Assembly (NCBI GenBank): GCA_964431965.1 | Contig: CAYSLU010000056.1 | Coordinates: 1-35,614, forward strand | DNA: 35,614 nucleotides | Origin: CAYSLU01 sp964431965 | GTDB taxonomy: Bacteria > Verrucomicrobiota > Kiritimatiellia > CAIKKV01 > CAYSLU01 | Direction of reading: 5' to 3' | Shown here: piece after piece, positions 7,717-16,111 of the stretch | How the letters are laid out: every line of letters starts with the position of its first letter | How positions within the stretch are numbered: the stretch's first letter is position 1 | Program-made: the position numbers and the translations under genes | Notes under the pieces: model-generated | What the model saw: only the letters and a program-made list of their open reading frames with translations | What the model was told of the DNA's origin: nothing | The model's database searches: none

Positions 7717-9459
7717 CTACCTCACCTCGAACGCAAACAGGTGGACGTCCGGGCTGCCCCACGTCTGCTCGATGACGAGCCGCAGGGCCGCCGCCTCGAG
7801 CTGCAGCGGGACGCGCACGAGGCGTTGCCAGTTGTTCGGCTCGCGGTGCACGGTCCGCCAGGAGCCGTCGTCGGCTGGCGCCTCGAGGCGGAAGGAGCGG
7901 ACCATGCCGGCCGGAACCGGCACGGGCGCGCGGTTCAGCGGATAGGAGCTCGGCATCGGCAGTTCGGTTCGGCACAGGTCGCTGTCGAAGACGATGCGCG
8001 CCTCGCGCAGGGCGGTCGGTCGGGCGAACGCGTACTCGATCCACCCGCCGGGTGCGCCGCGCCAGCCGTTGTCGGCGGCGCCGACCGGCCGGTCCACCCC
8101 GTTGCGCAGCGGCTCGGGGTCGCCCCCGGAGGAGCGGAGCATGGCGGAGCGGGCGGGCTCGGGGATGGCGCGGCGGACGCCGGGCAGGTAGCAGTCGTCG
8201 TCCAGCAGCGCCTGCTGCAGCTGGCTCACGGCCTCGCGGTACACGCGCCGCGGGCTCGCGCCGAGGCCGGCCGCGAGCGAGGCGGCCGTGCCCACCGCCT
8301 GGCCGATGACGCCGCAGGTGGCCATCACGCGCGTCGAGCTCATGGCGGTGTGGGTCACGCTGATGTTCCGGCCGGCGCAGAGCAGGTTGTCCACGTTCCG
8401 CGAATAGAGGCAGCGGTACGGGATGCCGAACGGGGAGGGGGCCGCGTGGAAGATCGTGGGCTCGCCGGAGTAGCGCAGGCCGGCGGGGTGGTGGTCGTCC
8501 ATGGGCCAGCCGCCGTAGGCGACGAGGTCGGGGAAGCGCCCCTCGGACCGGACGTCGCCCTGGGTCAGGATGTGGTCGCCGACGTAGCGGCGGCTTTCGC
8601 GGCGGCCGGGCAGGAACCCGAGCCATTCCAGTTCCCAGTTCTCCGCTCCGTGGTCGGCCTGGTTCTTGATGTGGTCCCAGACGCCGAGGGCGATCCGGAG
8701 CAGTTCGTCGCGGATGGTTTCCGAGTCCCGGATCGAATCGTCTTCGCCGCCGATCTCGATCCACCAGAAGTTGTTCGCGGGCTGGTGGATTTCGTGCGTG
8801 CGGTGCGGCAGGTCGGCGTCGGTCTTGAACGTGTAGGCCCAGGACGGCGGCACGAACGGCTGCGGCCGGGCGGTCTCGCGGGCCTGGATGAGGCAGCTCA
8901 AGCCCATCGTGCGGCGGTCGGCGTGCTCGGGGGCGATGCTCTCGCCGAACTCGGAGCGGGCTTCGCGACCGACGCGCACCTCGGCGCCGGTGAGCGGGGC
9001 GAGGATGCTGTCGCCGGAGCAGTCGGTGAACAGGTCCGCCTCCACGCGCTGCCAGGTCTGCGTGGTCATCTGCCAGCCGCGGACGGCCCGGATGCGGCTG
9101 CCGGCCATCTCGGTCTCGACGCACGTGCAGTTGAGCAGCAGCTTCAGGTTGGGCTGCCGGCTTGCCTTCTCGTAGAGGATGCTGTCCCAGAGCGACCAGT
9201 TCCGGCCCGCGTTCCGGTAGCGGTTGTCGAGCATGATCTCCTCGACCAGCCCGGTCTCGCGGTTGTTGGGCCCGCGCGCGCCGCAGACCCACATGCGGAC
9301 CTCGGACGAGGCGTTTCCGCCAAGCACGGGGCGCTCGTGCATCAGCGCGACGGACAGGCCGCGGCGGGCCGCGCTGACGGCCGCGCAGAGGCCGGCCAGG
9401 CCTCCGCCGACCACGCACAGATCGACACGGGTTGACTCGGAGAACGGACTTCGGTTCAT
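7717..9459 (-). CDS. FAD-dependent oxidoreductase (FAD_oxidored family)
   Basis: A 580-residue flavoprotein. Seen: the N-terminal dinucleotide fold VDLCVVGGGLAGLCAAVSAARRG with GxGxxG at residues 18-23. This is followed by the family-typical segment ERPVLGGNASSEVRMWVCGARG, then TDCSGDSILAPLTGAEVRVGRE, and near residue 380 the NLLCAGRNISVTHTAMSSTRVMATCGVIGQA segment that closes the FAD site. The last ~110 residues (WIEYAF to HLFAFEV) are beta-rich and may be a discoidin-like sandwich. The ATG at 9459 is chosen because GGGAGGG precedes it; an upstream in-frame start lacks such a site. Known: these proteins are common in PVC bacteria, usually near carbohydrate genes, and their substrates are mostly unassigned. 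Co-transcribed with the hydrolase. Confidence 0.88.
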   Translation of the reverse strand: MNRSPFSESTRVDLCVVGGGLAGLCAAVSAARRGLSVALMHERPVLGGNASSEVRMWVCGARGPNNRETGLVEEIMLDNRYRNAGRNWSLWDSILYEKASRQPNLKLLLNCTCVETEMAGSRIRAVRGWQMTTQTWQRVEADLFTDCSGDSILAPLTGAEVRVGREARSEFGESIAPEHADRRTMGLSCLIQARETARPQPFVPPSWAYTFKTDADLPHRTHEIHQPANNFWWIEIGGEDDSIRDSETIRDELLRIALGVWDHIKNQADHGAENWELEWLGFLPGRRESRRYVGDHILTQGDVRSEGRFPDLVAYGGWPMDDHHPAGLRYSGEPTIFHAAPSPFGIPYRCLYSRNVDNLLCAGRNISVTHTAMSSTRVMATCGVIGQAVGTAASLAAGLGASPRRVYREAVSQLQQALLDDDCYLPGVRRAIPEPARSAMLRSSGGDPEPLRNGVDRPVGAADNGWRGAPGGWIEYAFARPTALREARIVFDSDLCRTELPMPSSYPLNRAPVPVPAGMVRSFRLEAPADDGSWRTVHREPNNWQRLVRVPLQLEAAALRLVIEQTWGSPDVHLFAFEVR

Positions 9460-9835
9460 CGGGACCCTCCCAGCAGACGCTCGGACTCGGCTTCCTCCAA
9501 ACACTGACGAGTCTGCCGCCTACCGAGGACGTTGTCCACTGCCTCCGCACGACCCGCTGCAATGCCCGCGCGCTCCGTAGCCGTAATCCACTCCCTTCAT
9601 CCCTCCCCCTCCCGACGCTCCCCGCGCTGAAGGGGGACTGGTTCACTGATCCGCGAATGCGATTGCGGGGCCGACTTCGATGCCGAGTGGGGGACTCGGG
9701 CATGTTCGGGCGGAACCCACCCCGGCCTTCGGCCTCCCCTCCAGGGAGGGGATCGGAAGGGCGGAGCCGGCCGGATTTGCGCCGTGGCGCGGGACTCCCG
9801 GCCCGCGGGCCCGACCGGGACGGGAGGCCGAGGAG
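9460..9835. other. Intergenic region with hairpins, no gene seen
   Basis: About 376 bp between the MttB-like stop and the FAD-oxidoreductase start, both on the minus strand. I see no convincing coding frame. It holds the paired hairpins at 9716-9752, a GGCCCGCGGGCC palindrome near 9800 that could be part of the MttB-gene 3' end, and presumably the promoter of the FAD-oxidoreductase gene, though no clear -35/-10 pair stands out. Confidence 0.6.
9716..9752. repeat. Double-hairpin intergenic element
   Basis: CCCACCCC followed by GGCCTTCGGCC (9724-9734) and CCCCTCCAGGGAGGGG (9736-9751), giving two adjacent GC-only stem-loops. Elements with this 'CCCCGGCCTTCGGCC...CCCTCC-GGAGGG' form recur between genes in GC-rich bacterial genomes. 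Only one copy is in this window, so its repeat status is inferred from general knowledge. No T-tract follows on either strand, so it is not a canonical intrinsic terminator. Confidence 0.4.
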
Positions 9836-11191
9836 TCAGGCGACAGCGAACGACTTCTCGATCCGATGCAACTCGCGCCGGGTATCCTCCGAGATCGTTG
9901 GTTCGGTGGGGCTGGCGAGCAGCTCTTTCGCGCGCGCCCGGGCCCGCTCGTGGACGGGGATCGGGCCGGCGTCGCGGGCCACGCGGTTGAGCACCTCGGG
10001 CTGGAACAGGGCGCGCCGGAAGTTGGCGGCCGTATGCTCGGTGTCCAGAAAGCTTCCGGCGATGCCGACCTCGCGGATGAGGTCGAGCTGCAGGTCGTCG
10101 TCCGTGACGGCGAAGCCCTCGGCGTACCGCTGGGCGTAGCGGACCATCTCGTCGTCCAGAACGAGCTGCGCCAGCGACAGCGTTTTCTCGGACTCGAGCT
10201 GGCCGAGGCCCCAGATCAGGCTGACGCCGCTCGCCATGTGGGTCTGGATCCCGAACATCTTTTCGAGCGCGGCCTGCTCATCCTCGTAGACGGACTCGGT
10301 GGATACCCACGAGGCGGACGGGAGCCCATAGAACCGGCCGAGGTCGGCGGCCGCGCGCGCGAAGAGCGCGTTTTCGGGGCCGCCGGTCACGGCGGTCGCA
10401 TGCCGCATGTCGAACACGTGGGCCAGGCCGAGGTTGTGGACGACCGGGCGCCCGGGCTCGAGCACCTGGTTGATGACGATGCCCGCCAGGATCTCGGCGT
10501 TGCCGACGGCGGCGGCGCCCGCGATGGTGACGGGCCCGGTGACACCGGCCATCGGCTCGCCGTTGATCGTGGTCGGGATGCCGTGGCCCGCGGTCCGGAG
10601 GAAGATGTCGAGCGCCAGGTTCGTCCAGCGGAGCGGGCCGTGCGCCGTGAAGCCCATGCTGAACCACGGGCCGGGGAAGAGCGGCTTCATGCGCGCCATG
10701 GCGTCGGCGCCGCGCGCGCTGTAGCAGACGGCGCGGAGGTGCTTGCGCGTGTTCTCCGCCATGACGCGGAGGCCGACGAAGTCGCGGTGCGGCGGATGCA
10801 CGTCGTGCATGGCGCAGCCCATGATGCCCTGCACGGAGGGGAGCCGCTCGCACAGGCGGGCGATCCCGGCCATGTCGGCCGAGCCGATCTCGCGGCGGGT
10901 CTCGCCTTCGACGATGTACATCGCCGGGCTGGTCCAGAACACAGGCGCGGAGCGACTTGTCAGGACGGTGGCGCTTCCGTCCCGGGCCGCCAGCGTCACG
11001 GCGCGCGGCGCCAGGGCGAGGCGCTCCCGGACCATCGCGCGGGGAAACCGCACTTCCTGGGCGCTCCGCCCGGGCCGCGCTCCGGCGGCGAGGAGCCTGG
11101 CGAGGACTTCATCGTGCTCGATGCGCAGGCCGATCTCTTCGAGAATTCGAAGCGTGGCCTCGTGCAGGCGTTCAACTTCGGTGTCTGTCAT
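9836..11191 (-). CDS. MttB-family methyltransferase without pyrrolysine
   Basis: A 451-residue member of the trimethylamine-methyltransferase (MttB/DUF-like) superfamily. Seen: an N-terminal helical segment (LHEATLRILEEIGLRIEHDEVLARLLAAGA), then the TIM-barrel segments FWTSPAMYIVEGE, FSMGFTAHGPLRWT, GHGIPTTINGEPMAGVTGPVTIAGA, VVHNLGLAHVFDMRHATAVTGGPENALF, and a C-terminal IREVGIAGSFLDTEHTAANFR. Known: MttB proper has an in-frame UAG read as pyrrolysine; homologues lacking it, such as MtgB, demethylate glycine betaine or other quaternary amines and pass the methyl group to a corrinoid protein. Here the frame is continuous with no internal UAG. No corrinoid protein lies nearby. The ATG at 11191 begins the conserved helix; a longer in-frame extension looks non-coding. 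Confidence 0.85.
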   Translation of the reverse strand: MTDTEVERLHEATLRILEEIGLRIEHDEVLARLLAAGARPGRSAQEVRFPRAMVRERLALAPRAVTLAARDGSATVLTSRSAPVFWTSPAMYIVEGETRREIGSADMAGIARLCERLPSVQGIMGCAMHDVHPPHRDFVGLRVMAENTRKHLRAVCYSARGADAMARMKPLFPGPWFSMGFTAHGPLRWTNLALDIFLRTAGHGIPTTINGEPMAGVTGPVTIAGAAAVGNAEILAGIVINQVLEPGRPVVHNLGLAHVFDMRHATAVTGGPENALFARAAADLGRFYGLPSASWVSTESVYEDEQAALEKMFGIQTHMASGVSLIWGLGQLESEKTLSLAQLVLDDEMVRYAQRYAEGFAVTDDDLQLDLIREVGIAGSFLDTEHTAANFRRALFQPEVLNRVARDAGPIPVHERARARAKELLASPTEPTISEDTRRELHRIEKSFAVA

Positions 11192-11247
11192 GCGCGTGAC
11201 TCTATACGCCTCGGTGGTGAATCCGCAAGGGCAAGCCGCCGGGCTCC

Positions 11248-13392
11248 TCAGCTCCGCGCGCCGGGCGGGGGCGTGGCGGCGGGCGGCGGCCATTCCGCGG
11301 GGAACCACCGCAGGCGGTCGGCCTCCGCGCCCAGCGGGGTCTGGCCGCAGCGGCGTACCAGCGCCTTGTAGAACCGGTCGGCCCGGTCCGGGGCGCGGTT
11401 CTTGATCCAGCACCCGGCCTCCCAGAGCACGGCTGCCGTGTCGGGCGACTGGTCCGGCATGAGTTCGGCGGCTTGCCAGGCGAGATCCGCGGCGATCTCG
11501 CGGTAGTGGTAGCGGACGGGCGGGTTCACCTCGGGAGCGTGACGAAGCACGCGCGCCCGTTCGTCGCGGGTGGCCTGCAAAGCCGCCGCGCCGGGCGGCG
11601 TGTTCGTGCGGAAGCCGAATGCCGGCGCCAGCTCGTAGCTTCCGCCCAGGGCGCCCCAGTCCGGATCGGCCTCCGTCCCCATGAGCTCGAGGCCCTGATG
11701 GCGGGCGATCTGCGCGGCGTGCCAGAGGGCTGCGGCCCGCTCGGCCTGCGGACGCACCGGGTCGCGGCCCGATTGAAGCGCTTGCGCAAACTCCGTCAGC
11801 ACCGGGCGCCGGTCATCCCCGAAGTAGCGGTCGGCGTCGGCGTACCGCTCCACCCGCACGAGCCGCCGGGCGAGCAGATCGCGGATGCGTGGGGCGACGC
11901 GCTCGGGCGCCACGAAGCCGCTGTACGCTTCGTAGGCTTCGGGTGGCCGGTTCGTGGCCGGCCGCGGCCAGGTCGCATCGACGTAGGCTGCCAGCTCGTC
12001 GACGGACAGCACGCGCTCCGCCACGTATGCGGCGTCGAGCCAGTAACGCCCGCGCACCAGGGCGTCGAGCGCCTCGACGTACTGGCCGCGCGCCAGACGC
12101 AGGACGCCGAGTTCGCCGAGCGGCTTGTCGGTCGGGTTGATCCCGTACTCATCCGCCGGATCCTCCCGTTCGGCCGCCCAGACGGAGTCGTCCGGGAAGC
12201 TCCGGGCGAGCCCGGCGATGATGCGCGTGGCGTCGTCGAGTCGCCCGGCCCGGAACAGCAGCTTCGCACGGAGCCACTGCGCGACCGGCGACTCCGCGGG
12301 GGCCAGCGCCAGCCAGCGCCCGGCCGCCGCGAAGTCGGCGGCGTTGTAGGCCATCCAGGCGATGCGATCGGCGTCGGCCAGATCGGCGGCTCCCGCCGCC
12401 TCGAGCGACTTCAGCCAGATCGCGGGCCACGTCTTCTCGGGGGGCGTGTCATCCCACGAACTGCGCGATGCGGATACGGCGAAGGCCGTAACCACGCGCT
12501 GGACGGTCACGTTGCGGGCCGCCGCCAGGCGCATCGCCGGCGGACCGTTCATCAGCCGGCGGACGGCGGTGCGGAGGGAATGCACGGCGGTGGGGTCGCC
12601 GGCGGCGTAGTGCCGGATGTACCCGGCGATTGCGGCCACGGTGTTGCTGCGGTCCAGCTCGATGCGCGCCTGCCAGCCGATGCTCTCGGCGGCCAGGCCG
12701 AGCCGGTCGGCATAGCCCTCGGCCGCGAGCCGGCCGACGCGGACGAACCATGCCTCGGCCTGTGCGGGATCGTTGGTCATCCACGACCGTCCGAGCATGA
12801 ACGCGGCCCACGTCGAGCGGTGGCGGCGCTGATCGGGGGGCAGGGCGAGGACGGACTGCCAGCAGCGCCGCGCCTCTTCGGTTCGCCCCTGGTGGTAGGC
12901 GATTGCGCCGCCGATGTAGCCGGCGAACTCGGGTGGAAGCGCGGCCGGGACCCGCAGGCGGGGAAAGGGCGGAGGGGTTCGCGATGCGTTGGCCATGGGG
13001 TGCGTCGGGGGAAGGTCGGCCAGCCACGTCCAGCGCTCCCGCGCGACCCGGTAGTCCTCGAGCGTTCGGCGGAGCTGCGCGTACCGGCCGGCGACAGCGT
13101 CTCCGTTCGGACCCGGAAGAGCGGCGCGCACATCCGCCGCGTCGATGTCGCCGGTGCCGTTTGTCCCCGACTCCGTGCTCACAACCGCTCGGAAGGGGGG
13201 CGGAGGCATTTCGTTTGTCAGGCGTTCCAGTTCGAGCGCGAGCCGGGCGGGGCGCATGCGGGCGAGCTGGCCCTCGGGGGCATCGAGGATCTGGTTCGGG
13301 AACCAGGGCCCGCAGGCCGGAGCTGCGGCGGCTGCCAGTGCGATGGCGAAGGCCCGCCCGATCCAGCTAAGGGGTGTCCGAGGCGATCTCAC
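11248..13392 (-). CDS. Large helical-repeat (TPR-like) putative lipoprotein
   Basis: A 714-residue exported protein. Seen: a basic N-terminus, a hydrophobic stretch (AFAIALAAAAAPAC) and Cys27 in a weak lipobox, followed directly by CGPWFPNQIL. The rest is Ala/Arg-rich helical hairpins with TPR-like spacing: GAIAYHQGRTEEARRCWQSVL, AAFMLGRSWMTNDPAQAEAWFVRV, AKLLFRAGRLDDATRIIAGLARSFP, RLARGQYVEALDALV. No enzyme motif is seen. The GTG start lies inside the 3' end of the DUF3142 gene (26-bp overlap) and is preceded by AGAGG at a good distance, so the two are translationally coupled. Likely a periplasmic membrane-anchored scaffold or assembly factor; function unknown. Confidence 0.75.
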   Translation of the reverse strand: MRSPRTPLSWIGRAFAIALAAAAAPACGPWFPNQILDAPEGQLARMRPARLALELERLTNEMPPPPFRAVVSTESGTNGTGDIDAADVRAALPGPNGDAVAGRYAQLRRTLEDYRVARERWTWLADLPPTHPMANASRTPPPFPRLRVPAALPPEFAGYIGGAIAYHQGRTEEARRCWQSVLALPPDQRRHRSTWAAFMLGRSWMTNDPAQAEAWFVRVGRLAAEGYADRLGLAAESIGWQARIELDRSNTVAAIAGYIRHYAAGDPTAVHSLRTAVRRLMNGPPAMRLAAARNVTVQRVVTAFAVSASRSSWDDTPPEKTWPAIWLKSLEAAGAADLADADRIAWMAYNAADFAAAGRWLALAPAESPVAQWLRAKLLFRAGRLDDATRIIAGLARSFPDDSVWAAEREDPADEYGINPTDKPLGELGVLRLARGQYVEALDALVRGRYWLDAAYVAERVLSVDELAAYVDATWPRPATNRPPEAYEAYSGFVAPERVAPRIRDLLARRLVRVERYADADRYFGDDRRPVLTEFAQALQSGRDPVRPQAERAAALWHAAQIARHQGLELMGTEADPDWGALGGSYELAPAFGFRTNTPPGAAALQATRDERARVLRHAPEVNPPVRYHYREIAADLAWQAAELMPDQSPDTAAVLWEAGCWIKNRAPDRADRFYKALVRRCGQTPLGAEADRLRWFPAEWPPPAATPPPGARS

Positions 13393-14674
13393 AATGGACC
13401 TCTGCGTTTGTGGTCAGGCGGAGCCAGCCGACCGCGAGCCGTTCGCCCGGGGACAGCACCGGCGCCGGATCGGCGCAGCGGAAGACGCCGCGCCCGGCGC
13501 CGGAGCGGGCCAGGGTGAAGCCATTGACAGCGTCCGCGGCGGCGAGTGTCTCGGACGGCCACGCGACCGCGATGCGCGGTGCCGCTGGCGCATCGGCCTC
13601 GCCGTCGTTCAGCAGCTCGATCTCCACGAGGCCGGGCTGGGGCGATCGGGAGGCTACGGTCATCCGGGCGCGGGGCGCTTCGCCGGTCATGACCCGCCTG
13701 AGCGTGGGCCAGCGCCAGTTCCGCCTGTCGCCCGGGGCCGGAAGGCGGTACCAGATGATGCCCTGCATCAGCGCCGGGCGGTCGGCGGCCCATTGGCGGA
13801 CCAAGCCGGCCATCACGGCCGGGTCTGCGCGGACCTCGGAAGCCGTAGCGCCTGCGCCGAGCGGCGAGTCCTCGCCTTCGGCGTCGACCGCGCAGATGCG
13901 CCCCGAGGCGTCGACCGCGATCCGGTAGCCGTAGGTGGGCAGGGCGATGCGGAACGGAATGCCGAGGCGGGCAGCCCGCTCGGCCGAGGCCGTGGCTTCC
14001 GCCGGATCGCAGAGCGTGAGCTGCTGCGCGTCGCGGTCTGGAGGACGCAGCGAGTGGACCTGCAGGACGTAGCGTCCGGCGCACCGTGCGAGCCGGCCGA
14101 ACGCCCGCCGATCGAGCCAGCTCGGGAGCGCTGTGATCGTGACCGGCAGGGGTGCGACCTCGCGTTGGATGGCTCCCAGCCAGAGCCGGTACCCGTCGAG
14201 CGCGGACTCGGCGCAGTCGAAGTCGATCTGCAGCTCGGCGATCGCGAGCCCGGCTCCATGCGCCTCGGCGACGATCTCAGCCGCGAGCGTGGCGATGAGC
14301 GACGCGACGGAGTCGCTTGCGGCGAAGGGCCCGCGATAGCTCCCGATCCGGATCGCCATGCCCACGGGCTTGCGGCTTGCGGCCAGATCGGAAAAGGGGG
14401 GGTGTACGCGCAGCACGTCCGGGAGGCCGTTGCGCCACCGAATCTCCGCCGCCAGAACCGTTACGCCGTCCAGTTCGGCTGTCCGCCTTGCCACGGCTTC
14501 GCGGACCGGGGGCGTCCATACCCGCTGCCAGACGTATGCCTCATACCGGAGGGGGCCGCTGGCGCGGGGGACGGCGGGAGGGCGGCACGCGGCCAAGCCG
14601 AGCAACGCGAGGGCCGCGGCCGTCAGCCGGGACAACCGTCCGATGCGATACGCTGGCTTCAGGCGCACAATCAC
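13367..14674 (-). CDS. DUF3142 family lipoprotein
   Basis: A 435-residue protein with a lipoprotein signal: hydrophobic residues 17-29 and lipobox LAAC with Cys30. The mature part matches DUF3142: YEAYVWQRVW at the start, then IAELQIDFDCAESALDGYRLWLGAI, LPVTITALPSWLDRRAF, and RYVLQVHSL. These elements resemble a (beta/alpha) barrel of glycosidase-like type, with Asp/Glu at strand ends. A C-terminal beta-sandwich follows from about residue 340. No activity is established for the family. The start is GTG at 14674 with no strong Shine-Dalgarno. It overlaps the repeat-rich putative lipoprotein downstream by 26 bp, so the two products probably work together at the membrane. It follows the DUF481 gene by 52 bp. 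Confidence 0.8.
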   Translation of the reverse strand: MIVRLKPAYRIGRLSRLTAAALALLGLAACRPPAVPRASGPLRYEAYVWQRVWTPPVREAVARRTAELDGVTVLAAEIRWRNGLPDVLRVHPPFSDLAASRKPVGMAIRIGSYRGPFAASDSVASLIATLAAEIVAEAHGAGLAIAELQIDFDCAESALDGYRLWLGAIQREVAPLPVTITALPSWLDRRAFGRLARCAGRYVLQVHSLRPPDRDAQQLTLCDPAEATASAERAARLGIPFRIALPTYGYRIAVDASGRICAVDAEGEDSPLGAGATASEVRADPAVMAGLVRQWAADRPALMQGIIWYRLPAPGDRRNWRWPTLRRVMTGEAPRARMTVASRSPQPGLVEIELLNDGEADAPAAPRIAVAWPSETLAAADAVNGFTLARSGAGRGVFRCADPAPVLSPGERLAVGWLRLTTNAEVHCEIASDTP

Positions 14675-14726
14675 CCCAGGGGGGGAATGGCGCCTGACCG
14701 GGGCGCCGGCTCATTCGCCCCGCGGG

Positions 14727-15482
14727 CTACAGCGTGATCGAGACGCCGGCGATGACCGTGAGGTCGTTCTTGTCCCGGTCCGGCGCGGCATTGCTGTTGT
14801 ACTTGTCCTGCGCGACGATCTTCATGCTGACCCGCGTGGTCATGGCCGCCTCGGCGCCGACCTCCGCGTTGAGCAGATAGTCGCTGAACTTCTCGATCGC
14901 CGGCAGGCATTCCACCGACTCCCAGACCTTGGCCGTTGCGCTCAGCTTCTGCTCGAACTTCTCGGCAACGCGCAGCGCGAGGCGGTCGTCCGTGACGTCG
15001 CCGACTTCGTCGCGGATGTAGGCCAAGCCGGATTCCGCGCTGAGCTCGGTCCGGTCGTTCCGGACGAGATAGCGCCCGAGGCCGGGGCCGATCGTGAGCC
15101 GGTATCGGAGGTCGGCGATGTGGTCGTGCACCAGCTCGGCGTTGGCGTAGGCGTAGTTGCGCTCCGTCAGGAGCCGGTGATACTGCATGAAGGCCCGGGC
15201 GTTCTGGATGCTCGTGTCGGTTTCCTTCCTGTCGTTGACGACAACCTTGGTCTGCCCGTAGTTGCCCTCCGCGCCGACGCGGAACTCGTTCCGGCCGCCT
15301 TTCGTCTCCGTGGCAATGTCGGCGTGCGTGGTCAGGTTCTCGCTGTTGCCGCTGTTCAGGGTCAGCCCGAGCGTCGAACTGGTCTTCCACGGGGTGTTCG
15401 TTCCGGCGGCGGCGGGTCCGGCCGAGGCGGCAAACAGGCACAGCGATACGGCGCAGGCGATGCGGGTCATTACATGGTTCAT
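14727..15482 (-). CDS. DUF481 family outer-membrane beta-barrel protein
   Basis: A 251-residue protein with a signal peptide (residues ~1-26, cleavage after an Ala-x-Ala motif before GTNTPW). The mature chain alternates amphipathic strands starting WKTSSTLGLTLNSGNSENLTTHADI, a typical DUF481/YdiY opening. It continues with EFRVGAEGNYG, YAYANAELVHDHIADLRYRLTIGPGLGRYLV, TELSAESGLAYIRDEVG, and ends at VIAGVSITL, with a hydrophobic C-terminal residue as expected for BAM-inserted barrels. Known: DUF481 proteins are small outer-membrane barrels of unclear, possibly salt/osmotic, function. It lies 40 bp after mscL on the same strand, with GGAG before its ATG, so the two probably share the promoter at 16022-16050. 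Confidence 0.88.
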   Translation of the reverse strand: MNHVMTRIACAVSLCLFAASAGPAAAGTNTPWKTSSTLGLTLNSGNSENLTTHADIATETKGGRNEFRVGAEGNYGQTKVVVNDRKETDTSIQNARAFMQYHRLLTERNYAYANAELVHDHIADLRYRLTIGPGLGRYLVRNDRTELSAESGLAYIRDEVGDVTDDRLALRVAEKFEQKLSATAKVWESVECLPAIEKFSDYLLNAEVGAEAAMTTRVSMKIVAQDKYNSNAAPDRDKNDLTVIAGVSITL

Positions 15483-15522
15483 GGTCGTCTCCGTTAGTCT
15501 CGTTCGGGTGGGGGGGAGGGGG

Positions 15523-15957
15523 CTAGGCCTTCCGCTCCTTCAGCAGGTCGCGGATCTCCGTCAGCAGTTTCTCCTCGGCGGATGGCGCCGGCGGAGCGGC
15601 AGGGGCGGCTTGCGCGGCCTGCCTGCGGTGCATGGCGTTTACGCCCTTGATGAGCAGGAAGATGGCGAATGCCACGATGACGAAGTCGATGATCGTGTTG
15701 ATGAACACGCCGTAGTTGATCGTGGCGGCTCCGGCCTGCTTGGCGTCGGCGAGCGAGGCGAACTGCTGGGGCCCCAGGACGACGAAGAGGCTGGAGAAGT
15801 CCACGTTGCCCATGAGCTTGCCGAGGGGTGGCATGAGCATGTCGCTGACCAGCGAGGATACGATCTTGCCGAACGCCCCGCCGATGATGATACCGACGGC
15901 CATGTCGAGCACGTTGCCGCGCATCACGAACGTCCTGAACTCCTTGACCATGCTCAC
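15523..15957 (-). CDS. mscL: Large-conductance mechanosensitive channel MscL
   Basis: A 144-residue homopentameric inner-membrane channel that opens on membrane stretch and releases solutes during hypo-osmotic shock. Seen: the N-terminal amphipathic MSMVKEFRTFVMRGNVLDMAVG, TM1 (~residues 15-42, GIIIGGAFGKIVSSLVSD), the DMLMPPLGKLMG loop, TM2 (~80-104, NTIIDFVIVAFAIFLLIKG), and the cytoplasmic C-terminal helix EEKLLTEIRDLL. The GTG at 15957 is preferred over the ATG six bases later because AAGGAGG is 5 bases upstream and MSMVKEF aligns with the usual MscL N-terminus. An Ala/Pro-rich linker (112-127) is longer than in the E. coli protein. First gene of a probable operon with the DUF481 barrel. 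Confidence 0.97.
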   Translation of the reverse strand: MSMVKEFRTFVMRGNVLDMAVGIIIGGAFGKIVSSLVSDMLMPPLGKLMGNVDFSSLFVVLGPQQFASLADAKQAGAATINYGVFINTIIDFVIVAFAIFLLIKGVNAMHRRQAAQAAPAAPPAPSAEEKLLTEIRDLLKERKA

Positions 15958-16017
15958 GTCGTCCTCCTTGGTGCTGTGCCCGCACTCCCGCGCAACCGGT
16001 CATTCGACCGACAGATG

Positions 16018-16050
16018 GCGTATTGTCCATACGCGGTATCCGGTTGTCAA
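16018..16050 (-). promoter_or_regulatory. mscL promoter with dyad over the -10 element
   Basis: On the minus strand TTGACA (16050-16045), a 17-bp spacer, then GACAAT (16027-16022); that is 6/6 at -35 and 4/6 at -10. The expected leader to the GTG start is ~58 nt. A perfect dyad GCGTAT-TGTCC-ATACGC (16018-16034) covers the -10 and could be a repressor operator or chance. Confidence 0.6.
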
Positions 16051-16082
16051 TTGACGCGAAGAAGAACGGCTGGTTCGCCACG

Positions 16083-16111
16083 TTGACTTGGGAGGGCGTA
16101 CGCGCTGTAAT
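16083..16111 (+). promoter_or_regulatory. Sigma70-type promoter of the large secreted-protein gene
   Basis: TTGACT (16083-16088), a 17-bp spacer, then TGTAAT (16106-16111); each hexamer matches consensus at 5/6. The start codon is at 16219, giving a ~100-nt leader. It is divergent from the mscL promoter about 33 bp away. Confidence 0.65.

Noticed and set aside
6749..9703. A 984-codon minus-strand frame spanning the FAD oxidoreductase and hydrolase genes in another phase
   Set aside because: Arg/Ala/Pro-rich with no recognisable motif; it overlaps two well-supported genes in a different frame.
9836..11191. Pyrrolysine-containing MttB
   Set aside because: There is no internal in-frame UAG and the reading frame is continuous through the barrel.
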